From positions 1 through 64,000 of the forward strand of contig LLCB01000173.1 of the NCBI GenBank assembly GCA_001414345.1: a stretch of 64,000 nucleotides of DNA, read 5' to 3'. Position numbers and translations under genes: made by a program. Positions 41,274 through 53,737 of this stretch are shown piece by piece. Below the pieces are notes generated by a model. The model did not search any database, had not been told where the DNA came from, and worked only from the letters and a program-made list of their open reading frames with translations. Position 1 is the stretch's first letter; the number at the start of each line of letters is the position of its first letter. The stretch is from Hymenoscyphus infarciens. Lineage: Eukaryota > Ascomycota > Leotiomycetes > Helotiales > Helotiaceae.

Positions 41274-43600
41274 GTAGATTAGCTAATATCGTAGATACGC
41301 TAATAACTTAAATACGCTAATATAAGATTTACTAAGATTATAGGTTTATAATAAATATAATAATAGAATAGATAGAATAGTAGAACTATTATCTCTTTAG
41401 TTATTCTTATACTCTACGTATAGACGCGTTTAGTAGTCTAGTTTAAAACTACTCTTATTTAGTATAGTTTTAGACTAAAATCTAGATAGCTTCGAACTAC
41501 GATATTACTAAACTAGTTTAGAAGTACTAAGATATTAAAATCTGAATTAAAGCTACTTATTTATACTTACTTAATATATAATAGAGATACGCCTTTTTCT
41601 ATCTCTTTATTTAATTTCTCTCGCTCTCTTATATTCTTAATAACTTCTATTTTAAAGAATTCTTTCTAATATAGCTAATTAATACTATCTAGGTATATTA
41701 TACTATTTATACTAGCTCTTAGTTTAACGTAGATAAGATAGACGTACTTCTTCTAAAAGTAATTTACTTAAAAGTTTATCTCTTTATATTCTATACTAAT
41801 AATATAATCTTTTAGTAGACTTTTTAGTACTAGAAGTAGTATTACTTTATACTTTCTAAGAAGAGATATATTAATTAAAAAGAAGAATAAAAGAGTATAA
41901 AGCTAGTAGTAGAAGTAGTAAAAGTAAGTAGAGAAAACTCAGCTTATATACTTATATTATAGACTAACTTATACTAAAATAATTACTTTTTAAGTCGAGC
42001 TTTTTAAAAATAAGATTATAAGTATATTATTATTAAATTTCTATATCGTTAGCAGAGTTTAAAGAATAAAATAATAATTTAAAAATTTAGTTATATTAGA
42101 GCTAGAAATATAAGATTAGAACCGCGTTCTACTAAATTACGTAGAGTATAAGAATAACTAAAGAGATAGTTAAAGTTCACTTATATTATAATCTTACTTA
42201 TATTAAAGTAGATACTAATATACTATTATATAAATAAAGATTTTTCTTATTTTCTTTTAAATCTCTATATATCTTATATATATATATATACTTTAATAAC
42301 TTTTATATAAAACTAAGTAAATTAAAACTAAGACTAGTAGATCTTACTAATAAGAATAAAAACTAGAATAGTATCTTCTTAGAATAGAACTAATAGAATA
42401 TATTAGATATTTATTATATATCTCACTTTTATCTACTAGTATATATAAGATATATAAAGAGCTAAAGAGATAATATTTAAGCTTTTCTTATAGTATTAGT
42501 AGCTAAGTTTTTTAGTAGCTAAGATATTATTAGTCTATTAAATAAGTGCTTATAAAATATAAAGACTTAATACTTATTTATAATATATTTTATAGTAGTT
42601 CTATTCTAGTCTTAGAACTATCTATAGAGCTAAGTTTAAGTTAATAATATAATAATCTCTCTTTTTTATAACTATTAGAGTTTTTAGAAACCTTAACTTT
42701 TAATAAATAAGCTATATATAGTAATATACGATATAGTAATAAAAAAGATATATAGAGCTTATTTATATAATAGTAGTAGTTATAAACTACTAGATAATAA
42801 TTTAGAAAGTCTAAAGTATATATTATATACTTACTAATACTAGAGTGCTTTTACTCTAGATATATTATAGAATTATAAATAACTTTAAGAAGATAAAAGC
42901 TATTTACTAATCTAAGATTAGAACTACTACTTATAGTAGTTATTCTATATAGTTAGTATATATTATATTTAAATTAAGAAAATTACTAAAAGAGATAAAG
43001 AATTTCTAGTAATAATAATAAAGTAATTAGAAAAGACTTAATTAGTATAACTAAAAGTATAAAACTAAAAAAGTCTTTATAACTAAAGAATAGATTCTCT
43101 ATAATTTATACTTATTATAAGTAGATATTTAAAATATATTTAATAGCTCTTAGATAAAGTATTATAAATACTTTTTAAGAAATATAGAATTATAAAGTAG
43201 AGAGAATAGAGAATAAAACTAGAAGACTTAGATTAGAGATATATTAAAGAAAGATTCTAAATAAGATAGTATATTAGAAGATAATTATTATTATTATTAC
43301 TTCTATATAGAGAAGAGTTAACTAAGCTTTTATAAGAGTTCTTATATTATAACTAATCTATTTATATTAGTAATAAAATAGAGAGAATAGAAAAGATACT
43401 AAGCTATTACTAAGAAGCTTAGAATAATAGACGTAAAGCCTAGTAATAGGCATTCTAAAGACTATATAAGCTTCTTTAGATAGAAACTCTATAAATAAGT
43501 GCGTCTATATAGCCGTCTCTGCTAGCGGCTAAAAAGACTAGATGAATATAATTAAAAAAGAGATAAAAAAAAAGGTCTTCAATAACAAATAGTGATAAAT

Positions 43601-44032
43601 TAGCTAACAATGATAGATATACACTTCTAATCATCATACCCACTTGACAGAGCACAAAACAATTCGACAGTAAGAACTGTCTTAGTTATACTTGAAGTTT
43701 AGACCACAAGTAGCCGTCCCAACACGTTGGTATGAAACTCGCAGTCTTAATTTTCACGCCACACTGCTATCAAGTATTGAGTCACAAGGTGATTGATGAC
43801 TTCGCCAAATCAAAAGAAGGCATTTTTGGTTTAGGAGGTTCGGGGGGGAGAAACGAAGGAATAGGTTGTGGGAAACAAGTTCGCTGCCAAAATCAAGCCT
43901 TGGCTTCTTCTATTTTGGAGAATGGGTATCTATTTTTCCTTCCTCTTTGCTAATATTTTTCTACTTAGCTTCTGCCAAAATACTCGGACCCCCTAACGCA
44001 ATTCTTTTCATCACGACTCAAATACACCCCAA
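43601..44032. other. intergenic downstream of the 331-aa gene
   Basis: Normal composition resumes near 43,600. Short plus-strand frames at 43,732-44,147 overlap the 3' end of the minus-strand gene and are not supported. Confidence 0.4.
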
Positions 44033-45028
44033 TCAAACAATCTTCTGCTTATGCATCTTTTGGAAAGGTACAAAAGAACCCACGCTCTTCAATCCATGTG
44101 CTTTTTCCAACGGCTCCCAAGGATTTTGGTTGAAAGTAGGGTCGTAGTATCCCTCGTACCATTTTTCGTTTCTCTCTCTGCTTCCAATACTTCCATACCC
44201 CCTTTTGGTATTTGTAGACACACTTGAGTGGCTGCTTCCAGTAGGAGAAGGGGCTCGGATATTTGAATTGGGTAGTTTTGCTAGAGGAGGCTTAGTTGGC
44301 AGATCGGGGGGTGGTGACATTGGTATGAGTAATGGTTGAGAAACTCCTGGGGGAAGAGAGCGTTGGGTTTGGTGAGTTATTCCTGGGAGTGGAGGCTGGA
44401 TTGTGTTGAAAGGTAGGGATATGGGAGAAACTCCTGGCGGCGCATTTATGGGTGGCGGTAGATGCATTGATAGAGTATTTGAGATTGGGTTTGATGGTAT
44501 TGTAGAAAGGAAATCGTCTGCTTCTGTTGCGCCGGATTTTCGATGGATGGGGGCTGCTTCGCTGGTATCCATGTACCTTGGTCCATCATCCTCTTCGTCT
44601 TCTGATCTTTCGGGTGATTTTTGTATTATGGGAGGGGGTCGACTTGTATCCATATAATTGGGTGCACCCTCAGTATCAGACTCCGACCTCTCAGGGAACT
44701 TTGGAATACTAGGTCGTGTCGCGTCTCCCTCTGCCTGTGTATTTTTCCCAGCCTGGCTACTCGGATCGTCCACCAGGTCCTTTACAGCTTCTTCTAGTTG
44801 CGCTGGAGGTATTCTTGTCTTTCGAATTCCTACTGGAATCATATTTCCGCCCGTACCCTTTCCTCTTTTCCCTCCACGATCGAGTTTTTCGAGATCTTGT
44901 CCTTCGACGAATGCATCGGTAGAGGGATTAAATTTTCGTTTCTTCGCAGAGGGTTTGGTACCGAAGGTGGAAAATCCCATTGCGAGGGCCATGGCTTGCG
45001 CTTCTTCATCGTCGGATGCGGGGTCCAT
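44033..45028 (-). CDS. conserved-looking protein of unknown function, nuclear-type composition
   Basis: Single exon, 331 aa. The N-terminus has an acidic start (MDPASDDEEAQAMALAMGFS) running into TFGTKPSAKKRKFNPS, which includes a basic KKRK nuclear-localisation-like cluster, with another at GGKRGKGTGG. The middle is disordered and repetitive: two related PERSE...YMDTS segments separated by about 30 residues, then Pro-rich stretches. The C-terminus has a conserved-looking aromatic block (NEKWYEGYYDPTFNQNPWEP). I do not recognise the family. A nuclear or RNA-processing role would fit the composition but is inference. It is divergent from SEC7, with 365 bp between the starts. Confidence 0.7.
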   Translation of the reverse strand: MDPASDDEEAQAMALAMGFSTFGTKPSAKKRKFNPSTDAFVEGQDLEKLDRGGKRGKGTGGNMIPVGIRKTRIPPAQLEEAVKDLVDDPSSQAGKNTQAEGDATRPSIPKFPERSESDTEGAPNYMDTSRPPPIIQKSPERSEDEEDDGPRYMDTSEAAPIHRKSGATEADDFLSTIPSNPISNTLSMHLPPPINAPPGVSPISLPFNTIQPPLPGITHQTQRSLPPGVSQPLLIPMSPPPDLPTKPPLAKLPNSNIRAPSPTGSSHSSVSTNTKRGYGSIGSRERNEKWYEGYYDPTFNQNPWEPLEKAHGLKSVGSFVPFQKMHKQKIV

Positions 45029-45393
45029 TTTGATGTTTGTTGACTTGCGGACTCACTTGATATAGTATGGCAAGAGTGCGACGGTAGATTCTTAGTGTCG
45101 CGCGAGTTCAATTGTTTGGTGATGTCAAGAGAGTTGGCAGTTGTGACTTACAAGGCTGAAATTCAGCCTAGACAAAGTTCTGAGCGGGTGATTTTCGGGC
45201 AAGCCACGAGTGCTGGATTTGCGACGTGGAGCTCGGGTCTCTCTACTTAGCCTCACTTAGAAAGTACGAGTAGAGACCAGACAGACCCAAAGGTTTCGAC
45301 GCTGACGGAATTTCCATTAGGACACCACACAACAATTCCAACAATTCTGCAGAGAGCGCTACGAATGGGATCCGGTACCTGCGATCGGCCACC
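45029..45393. promoter_or_regulatory. shared divergent promoter of SEC7 and the unknown 331-aa gene
   Basis: 365 bp between divergent starts. The SEC7 start has a strong GCCACCATGA context. Confidence 0.4.
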
Positions 45394-48300
45394 ATGAGCT
45401 CTATTGTTTTCGTGGTATCGGCGTTGGAAGCTATCGCAGCTTCAAAGGAAGCCCAGAAAAGGCACCAGCTGGGGGAATCTGTCCAAAAGGCACTGAAGGA
45501 AATCAAGGACCAAGAACCAAACCTCCCAGACCCCGAAATTCTATTCGCCCCTTTACAATCCGCTACGAAATCCGGAAGCATACCGCTGTCGACAACCGCT
45601 CTCGATTGCATTGGCAAGCTGATAAGCTATTCATACTTCTCAGTTCCATCTTCTCCGAATGCGGATAAGGAGGCTTCCCGAGAACCTCTGATCGAACGAG
45701 CGATCGACACGATATGCGACTGTTTCCAAGGAGAGACCACGCCGGTGGAAATACAATTGCAGATTGTCAAATCATTACTGGCGGCGGTGCTGAACGATAA
45801 AATTGTGGTGCATGGTGCCGGGCTGTTAAAAGCAGTTCGGCAAGTCTACAATGTTTTTCTCCTCTCGAAAAGTAGTGCGAATCAGCAAGTGGCACAAGGA
45901 ACCTTGACGCAGATGGTAGGGACGGTTTTCGAACGAGTAAAGACCCGGATACATATGAAGGAAGCCAGGCAGAGTTTATCGAAACTTGGGAAGAACACAC
46001 GAAACGGGAGTTCATATACAGTGGATGCGTCGGAATCAATTAACGATGCATCTACTGTAAATGATGGGGAGGATGCCGTGCCAGAAACGCCCATAGAAGG
46101 GCCACAAAACGGCAGCGACGGGCCTAAACTCACCCTGAAGGATTTGGAGCACCGGAAAGATTTCGACGACTCTCAGATGGGAGAAGGGCCTACAATGGTT
46201 ACCCAAGTCAAGCCAGCACTCTCGTCCCCTCGATCAACATCAGGGCAAACCCCACCGGAAAGTACGGCCGAGGACGGGATGGACTCGGAAGAAGCAGAGG
46301 ATGAGGTCTACATTAGAGATGCATACCTCGTTTTCAGATCATTCTGCAATCTGAGTACCAAAGTTCTGGCGGGGGATCAATTATACGATTTAAAGGGCCA
46401 GGCTATGCGATCGAAACTCATTTCTCTTCACCTGATTCACACTTTACTCAATAATAACATCCTCGTCTTCACGTCTCCCTTATGTACCATTACCAACAGC
46501 AAAAGCAATGAACCCACCAACTTTCTGCAGGCAATAAAGTTTTACTTGTGTCTCAGTATTACTCGAAACGGAGCAAGCTCAGTAGATCGAGTTTTTGAAG
46601 TCTGTTGCGAGATTTTTTGGCTCATGTTGAAGTTTATGCGAGCCCCCTTCAAGGTTGGTGATATACTTATTTCCCCCAAATTCCAATACTAACAAACCCC
46701 CAGAAAGAAATCGAGGTCTTTCTGAACGAGATCTATCTAGCCTTGTTAGAAAGGCGGACGGCCACTGTTGGCCAAAAAGTATATTTCATGGGGATTCTTC
46801 AAAGACTGTGCGCAGATCCTCGTGCTTTAGTAGAGACCTATCTCAATTACGATTGCGACGGAAATGTTGATAGTAACATATTCCAAACATTGATCGAAGA
46901 CTTATCAAAAGCATCAAGCTCAGCTGTCATGGTCACCCCATTGCACCAACAACAATATGAAGAAAAAGCGGCAAAGGGGAACATGAATGGAGCGGATTGG
47001 CAAGCTCGAGGAATCCTGCCGCCATCTTTATCGACCGCTCATATGAGTACTCATCACGAGAGCACCGACGGTGAAATACCGAAAGAGTACATTATCAAGC
47101 GCCAAGCCTTGGATTGCCTGGTAGAAACTCTGAGGTCTCTTGTCAATTGGTCACAGCAAGGTATTGCAGAAGTTACTAATTCAGATCCCAATAACCGCAC
47201 CTCGGAAGACAACCGAGAGTCACTGGATCCTCTACGAAATGATAGCTCCTCAAGAATAGTCAATGGTGACACCCCTGCACCTTCAACGCCAATCATGGAC
47301 GACGATCCGGAACAGCTTGAGAAAGAGAAGCAAAAGAAGACTGCTGTAAGCAATGCCGTCAAATTGTTTAATTTCAAACCGAAGCGTGGCTTGAAGGCCT
47401 TGCTTGCCGAGAAAATTATTCCCAGTGACAGCGCAGAAGACATAGCCCAATTCCTTCTTAGAGAAGAGCGTCTGGATAAAGCTCAGCTCGGAGAATTCCT
47501 TGGTGAAGGAGACGAAAAGAACATCGCCATTATGCACGCATTTGTCGACGCTATGGATTTCACCAAACGGCGCTTTACAGACGCCCTGCGGCAATTTCTG
47601 CAATCATTCAGACTCCCCGGAGAATCTCAAAAGATTGATAGATTCATGCTGAAATTTGCCAACCATTACGCTGCTGGCAATCCAAACGCCTTTGCAAATG
47701 CAGATACCGCTTACATTCTCTCTTACTCGGTGATCATGCTGAACACCGATTTGCACAACAAGAACTTCAAGCAACAGAGGATGTCCCAGGAGGAATTTAT
47801 TAAGAACAACCGAGGTATCAACGACAACGCCAATCTTCCCGACGAATACCTCATCGCGATTTACGATGAAATTTCCAAAGACGAAATCGTGCTGAAAAGT
47901 GAGAGAGAAGCAGCAGCAATGATGGGTTTGGGTGCACCTCAATCGGCGGGTATTGCAGCTGGAATCGGAGCAGCACTGTCAACTGTCGGCCGTGATCTTC
48001 AACGAGAGGCATACACTAAACATGCAGAGGAAATATCTCTGAGATCCGAGCAGCTTTTCAAGAGTTTATACCGCAAGGAACGAAAGAATGCAGCGAAATC
48101 CGGCTCTAGCAAGTTCATCCCGGCCATCTCTTTCAAACATGTTGGCCCTATGTTCGATGTTACGTGGATGTCATTCTTCTCCGGGTTATCAGGTCAAATG
48201 CAAAACGCTCATAATATTGAGATAATCAAGCTGTGTATGGAAGGAATGAAGCTTGCAATCCGCATTTCGTGTCTTTTCGATCTAGAAACTGCTCGCGAGG

Positions 48301-50900
48301 CATTTGTTTCCGCTTTGAAGAATGCCACGAACCTCAACAATCCAAATGATATGATGGCCAAGAATGTCGAGGCTCTCAAGGTCATCCTTGAGGTTGCACA
48401 GTCTGAGGGAAATCTGTTGAAAGGGTCGTGGCGAGACATACTTATGTGTGTGAGTCAATTGGATCGGCTGCAGCTGATCTCTGATGGTGTTGACGAAGGC
48501 TCAATACCAGACGTATCAAAAGCCAGGATTGTACCCCCAACTCGACAAGATACAAACGCATCAAGGAAATCGAGCCAATCCACGAGATCCGTTCGCCCGA
48601 GGCCTCGCCCAGCTCCTTCTGGTACAGGGTATTCTATGGAAATTGCAATGGAAAGTCGGTCCGACGAAGTTATCAAAGCAGTCGATCGTATCTTTACCAA
48701 TACTGCACATCTTTCCGGTGAGGCGATTGTTCACTTTGTGAGAGCACTGACAGAAGTCAGTTGGGAAGAAATCAAAAGCTCCGGGTCAAACGAGTCACCA
48801 CGAACGTACAGTCTCCAAAAGCTTGTCGAAATCAGTTACTACAATATGACTCGTGTCAGGTTCGAATGGACGAATATTTGGCTTGTTCTAGGAGAACATT
48901 TCAACCGCGTCGGATGCCACAATAACACAGCCGTTGTTTTCTTCGCCCTGGATTCTCTCAGACAATTATCTATGCGTTTTATGGAAATTGAAGAACTTCC
49001 TGGTTTTAAATTTCAGAAAGATTTCCTTAAGCCGTTTGAGTATGTCATGTCGAATAGTAACGTTGTTGCTGTAAAAGATATGACTCTGCGATGCTTGATT
49101 CAGATGATTCAAGCTCGTGGTGAGAATATCCGTTCTGGATGGAGGACCATGTTTGGCGTGTTCACAATCGCTGCCAGGGAACCATATGAGAGTATTGTCA
49201 ACTTGGCTTTTGAAAATGTCAACCAGGTATACAAGACCAGGTTTGGAGTGGTGATATCCCAGGGAGCATTTGCCGACTTGATTGTCTGCTTGACGGAATT
49301 CTCGAAAAACATGCGTTTCCAAAAGAAGGGACTCCAGGCTATGGAGACTCTCAAATCCATAATCCCAAAGATGCTCAAGACACCAGAATGTCCATTATCA
49401 CAAAAATCGATCGCGAACTCCGATGGATCGACAAAAACACCAGAGTCCAAACAGCCTAGTCGGACAACACAAGAGGAAGCATTCTGGTTCCCAGTTCTAT
49501 TCGCATTCCACGATGTTTTAATGACCGGTGAGGATCTAGAAGTACGGTCCAACGCCCTCAATTACCTCTTCGAGTCAATCATCAGATATGGTGGGGACTT
49601 CCCGACGGACTTTTGGGATATTCTCTGGCGACAACTTCTGTACCCAATCTTCATGGTTCTCAAGTCGAAGTCTGAGATGTCGAATGTCTTGAACCACGAA
49701 GAGCTCTCAGTGTGGTTGTCAACTACCATGATCCAAGCGCTTCGAAACATGATCACACTCTTCACTCATTATTTCGAGTCTTTGGAATACATGCTCGATA
49801 GGTTCCTGGATCTTTTGGCGCTGTGCATATGTCAAGAAAATGATACCATCGCTCGTATTGGAAGCAATTGTCTGCAACAGCTCATCTTGCAAAATGTAAC
49901 GAAATTCCAACTCGAGCACTGGTCCAAGATTGTGGGAGCCTTTGTGCAGTTGTTTGAAAGGACAACCGCCTACCAGCTTTTCTCTGCCGCCACTGCATCA
50001 GGGACCTCAGCAGAAGTTACCTCGCCCCTCGAAGAAACTGATTCAGAAGAGTCTTCTCTCAGGATCAATGGATCTACTAGTGCTACCACCCCAGAAACCG
50101 ATAGCATCAACGATGAGGAGGCAAGAACACCCACGGCGTCTCCAACCGACTTAGAGGACTACAAACCACAATCAGGACTGCAACAACAACCAGTAGTCGT
50201 CACTGCTGCTCGCAGACGTTTCTTCAACAAGATCATCACTCGGTGTGTACTCCAATTACTCATGATCGAAACCGTCAACGAGCTCTTCTCCAACGAGGCA
50301 GTATACGCTCAAATACCAAGTCCAGAACTCCTCCGTCTCATGGGCCTACTCAAAAAGAGTTTCTCCTTCGCCAAAAAGTTCAACGAAAATAAAGAGCTCC
50401 GAATGCGTCTCTGGCGCGAAGGCTTCATGAAACAACCACCCAACCTCCTCAAACAAGAAAGCGGTAGCGCAGCAACCTACGTCAGCATCCTCCTCCGCAT
50501 GTACCACGACGAAGGCGAGGAGCGAAAACGCAACCGCGATGATACGGAAGCCGCTCTCGTCCCGCTATGCGCGGATATCATCCGGGGTTTTACTGAGCTT
50601 GAGGAGGAGAGCCAGCAGAGGAATATTATTGCCTGGCGGCCGGTGGTGGTGGATGTTATGGAGGGATATACGAATTTCCCGAGGGATGGATTTGAGAAGT
50701 ATATTGAGGTTTTCTATCCGCTGTGCGTGGATCTTTTGAATCGCGATCTGGGGAGTGAGATTCGCATTGCGTTGCAGGCTATGTTGAGACGGGTGGGGGA
50801 GATTAAGTTGGGACTGCCGGAGGGGAAGGTGCCGGGGAGTCCGACGAGTGTGCATTCTAGTTATCCTTTTGGGAGTAGGAGGAGCAGTCGGAGGGACTAG
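45394..50900 (+). CDS. SEC7: SEC7 / BIG-type ARF guanine-nucleotide exchange factor
   Basis: Two exons, 45,394-46,653 and 46,704-50,900 (50-bp intron, CTAAC branch site); 1,818 aa, typical of Sec7/BIG. The N-terminal DCB region is followed by the HUS domain with its NYDCDGN box near residue 468. The Sec7 catalytic domain spans about residues 645-820, with the glutamic finger FRLPGESQKIDR near residue 726 and NTDLHNKNFKQQRMS after it. HDS regions make up the rest, including FKHVGPMFDVTWMSFFSG. An Asp/Ser/Thr-rich insert sits near residues 1,520-1,570. In yeast Sec7 activates Arf1 at the trans-Golgi for vesicle formation; the glutamate and surrounding residues needed for nucleotide exchange are intact. 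Localisation is inferred from the family. Confidence 0.95.
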
Positions 50901-51387
50901 AGTCTTGAGATGATTAGATGGGGTGTGTTGATGGTGCTTTTTTTGGTCGATTCTATTCTGATCTTGTTCTTTTGAGCGATGCATCTAGGACAGCCCGCGC
51001 TTTTTCTGTTTCCTTTTTTTCTGCTTGAGGGAGAGTTGACTCGATATGAAAACCTTTACCCTTTTTCTTTCTCGGAGGGCTGTACCGATTGTGGCGTTCT
51101 TCTCTTTTTTTTTTTGAGGGTTTTAGCAGCTGGAAAGGAAGGGTCATAGAATTGGTGGGCGATTTTCGATGGGTTGTACAGTAGGAATTTAAACGAGTGT
51201 TGGTAGATTCTTTTTGCTTTGGTTTTGCATGTGATGAATGTTGATTTTAGAAGCTGTATTCAGATAAGATTTTAGTCCCTGTTCTTTGGCTATTGGTAGG
51301 TTACCTATGAATAGCAAGACTACAACTATAGGTTACCTACGAATAGCGGGGGTTGATTTCCTGGGGACCTATAAACTTAGGATTAAT
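50901..51387. other. SEC7 3' flank, no gene recognised
   Basis: Contains homopolymer T and pyrimidine tracts near 50,936-51,120 and two near-identical GGTTACCTA-type phrases near 51,299 and 51,332. Confidence 0.4.
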
Positions 51388-51999
51388 CTAAGCTGAGGGT
51401 GAGCATGTCGGAGCATCATAATGACCCAGTCTGGCCCCGGCTACAGTTTTCTTACTTAGCTTTAGCCCGGGAATCCGTTTCTGCTCCCTTGCGTTCGTTT
51501 CATTCCACTGTCCGGCTTCAACGAAAAGCCCAAGGACTTTGCATTGAAGAGATTCTCCTTGCCCGAAATCCTTACCATATCGATTAATCTCATCCAACCC
51601 AAAAACCCTCCTCAATTTAAGGGATTCCACTAGAGAAGCTTCTCAATAAGGAATCGTCCTCAACTCCAATACATTCGGCGACAGTTGCCAACTACAAATG
51701 ACTTCCCTCAATGTTTCAAGCATCAACGGGCACACAATATATATTTCACGATTCAGCCGCGCATTTTCGAATCGTGGAATGCGGAGGATGTACTGGCTGA
51801 TGGCAGGACTGTCGCTGGTGGTAATCGATACGCCAATGATCCTGTTAAAACCTCCTCCATGCATTCGCTCCATTGAGATTTTGCCATTGGAAGGAGCTGC
51901 TAGCACTGTTTGGAATAACTTCAAAGCGTGATAATAAACGACTGTAGACGACTCAGACTCTGAGTCCACTTCCGACTCGGGTGTCGCCGCACTAGACAT
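51388..51999 (-). pseudogene. truncated aminoglycoside-phosphotransferase-like (APH) kinase fragment
   Basis: One minus-strand frame runs from an ATG at 51,999 to a TGA at 51,643-51,645, then stays open in the same frame to 51,388. The N-terminal half contains ISMERMHGGGFNRIIGV and QYILRIPRFENARLNRE, matching in style the beginning of fungal APH-domain kinases (ME.GGFNRI, YILRIPRF, AR..RE). The catalytic HxD loop and metal-binding Asp region, normally a further 150-250 residues on, are missing. The premature stop plus truncation point to a pseudogene. It lies beside a small AT-rich island, so RIP leakage may have caused the stop. Confidence 0.6.
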
Positions 52000-52139
52000 A
52001 TGCAGATATATGCTCGTCCTGGTTTGGGTACTGAATTAGGATGAATAGGTCTGGGAGCACGTGAAGCTTCTATACCTAATTAGGATGCTCTTTATCTCAG
52101 CTCCTCAGCCGCTCTTTTGATAAACCTGACCTATAACTT

Positions 52140-52700
52140 GTAAATATACTAATTTTTTTCACTTCTACTTTATTTATTTTATAGCGAATAGTATTATAGT
52201 AGGTCGGGTTTAGTTAGAGCGTCTAAGAGCCTATAGTAATAACTTTAGTACTAAGCGTGAACTTAGTATATTATAAAACTCTCTTTTATATTAGCTATAT
52301 TATAACTAATTTAAGAGCTATTAAAAAAAGAAGTTTAGACTCTTATAGAAGAGACGTACTTCTTACTAGTTATCTATTATAAATAAAGCTAGACTTAGTA
52401 AAAAATACTTTTAGCTTACTTTCTAAAAATCTTAAAATAGCTTAATATATAAAAGACTAAAGAAATAAGACAACCTACTTTATATAATAGCTCGCTATCT
52501 TAAATAGCTAAGCCGACGTACTAGTCGAGCTTTAGACGTCTATATTCTCTATATTATTTAGTTTTAGTTATAGACTTTTTTATAGTCTAAGCTCTTATAT
52601 ATAGATACTCTAACTCTTCTATAGTCGGAAAAGACTTATCTTAGCCTTTTTCGTCAGATAGCGAATAAGTCTTCTAGTATATAGTCTAATTACCGTCACT
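52140..52700. repeat. small AT-rich RIP-type island
   Basis: About 560 bp with the same CA/TG-depleted, AT-rich character as the larger islands. No open frame. Confidence 0.7.
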
Positions 52701-53058
52701 CTATCTGTTGCTTTCTATTATTCCAGACACTGGGAATAAGCGAGAAGTTGGGATCAGGATCAGCTGTTATTGAATTATTAATAGTGAATTATTATCGTTG
52801 TTTTCAGCATATAGTCGTGACTCTGTAGATACTATCCTATTATTCAGATTTCTCGAGTAAAAGAAAAGTTCGGCTAAAGATAAGTCTATGACTTATCTTT
52901 GGTATATCTCGTGTAACCCGGAAAACTCGAAACCTCTCACTTATTAAAAGATGGTTTATTGAAAGATCAGCTGGGTATTACTATACTCCGAGAAAAAGAA
53001 ATGAGTACCATCCAGGTAACCTTCCAATTATTGACTAAAGGTGGGGGTTGAGAGTATC

Positions 53059-53462
53059 GAGTAAGCCATCGAAAATCGAGTATCCCAAACAGCACGTTTG
53101 AGGCCTAAAATGAGACTTGTGAGTAAGCTACATTAAATTATTAGTGGCTGAAAAGGGTTGTGAGTAAGCCATCAAATTTCAGTCGCAGGTATGCCAATAA
53201 TTGACGAGTAAGCCATCAAACTTCAATTGTGAGTAACCTACCAATTGACAAGTGACCTACCAACTGACGAGTGAGCTACCGATTATGGAGTAAGCGGAAC
53301 GCGAATTCATCAGTGAGCCAGTAAAATGCAGCTTACTCCCTACTTTCTTTTTGATCCCCAAACAACTACCCAGTAAGCAATCAAAAATCGAATAAGCTGT
53401 CACCCACATTTGGGGGCCAAAAAAGAGTGTCTCGAGTAAGCCAACAATTGACCAGTAAGCGG
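53059..53462. repeat. cluster of irregularly spaced GAGTAAGC-type motifs
   Basis: At least ten variants of GAGTAAGCC, CAGTAAGC or GAGTGAGC in about 400 bp, several preceded by AATTGAC or ACTGAC and followed by ATCAAA or TACC. One inverted copy (GCTTACTC) at 53,331-53,338. The spacing is irregular, so this is not a simple microsatellite. It lies downstream of the permease gene. Confidence 0.7.
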
Positions 53463-53737
53463 TTAGGAAGGGGAAGAAAGCTTGGGGAAATTCCTGTCGA
53501 TTTGAGTTGTAAAACAAAGTGACCTTTTGTTTGTGTACACTTTCGATATCAACATGTGACCATATGTTCTAAGAAAAGGGGAATGGAAATTATTGTCGCT
53601 TTCCTAATTGTCTAATTTGTCTTAAAAACAATATCTTCAATTGTTCTATATCAAGGGGATAATCGTATTATCAATCGTCTTCCACTTAAATACCATTCTC
53701 TCATAAAACCCCTACTCTCCAAAAATCACCATGTCCT
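53463..53737. other. permease 3' flank
   Basis: No gene recognised; ordinary sequence. Confidence 0.4.

Larger units (their letters stand above)
39846..43600. repeat. AT-rich RIP-degraded repeat island with several nested repeats
   Basis: About 3.75 kb of AT-dominated sequence lacking CA and TG. It begins (39,850-39,905) with a mutated match to the outer part of the 173-bp TIR from 18.3/22.0 kb (AAAAAGAAGCGAGC...AGTCATA...TTATAACGTGACC). It contains a long inverted-repeat pair (about 39,931-40,068 with 40,976-41,093), a solo LTR (41,108-41,273), a second inverted pair (41,391-41,420 with 42,138-42,167), and from about 42.6 kb a relative of the repeat at 31.2-32.35 kb. No open frame survives. 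Confidence 0.85.

Noticed and set aside
49109..49561. 150-codon minus-strand frame within SEC7
   Set aside because: Antisense shadow with no features.
46743..50900. Treating the long frame as a separate gene from 45,394-46,692
   Set aside because: A 50-bp intron with good splice and branch sites joins them into one SEC7 protein with the DCB-HUS and Sec7 domains in order.
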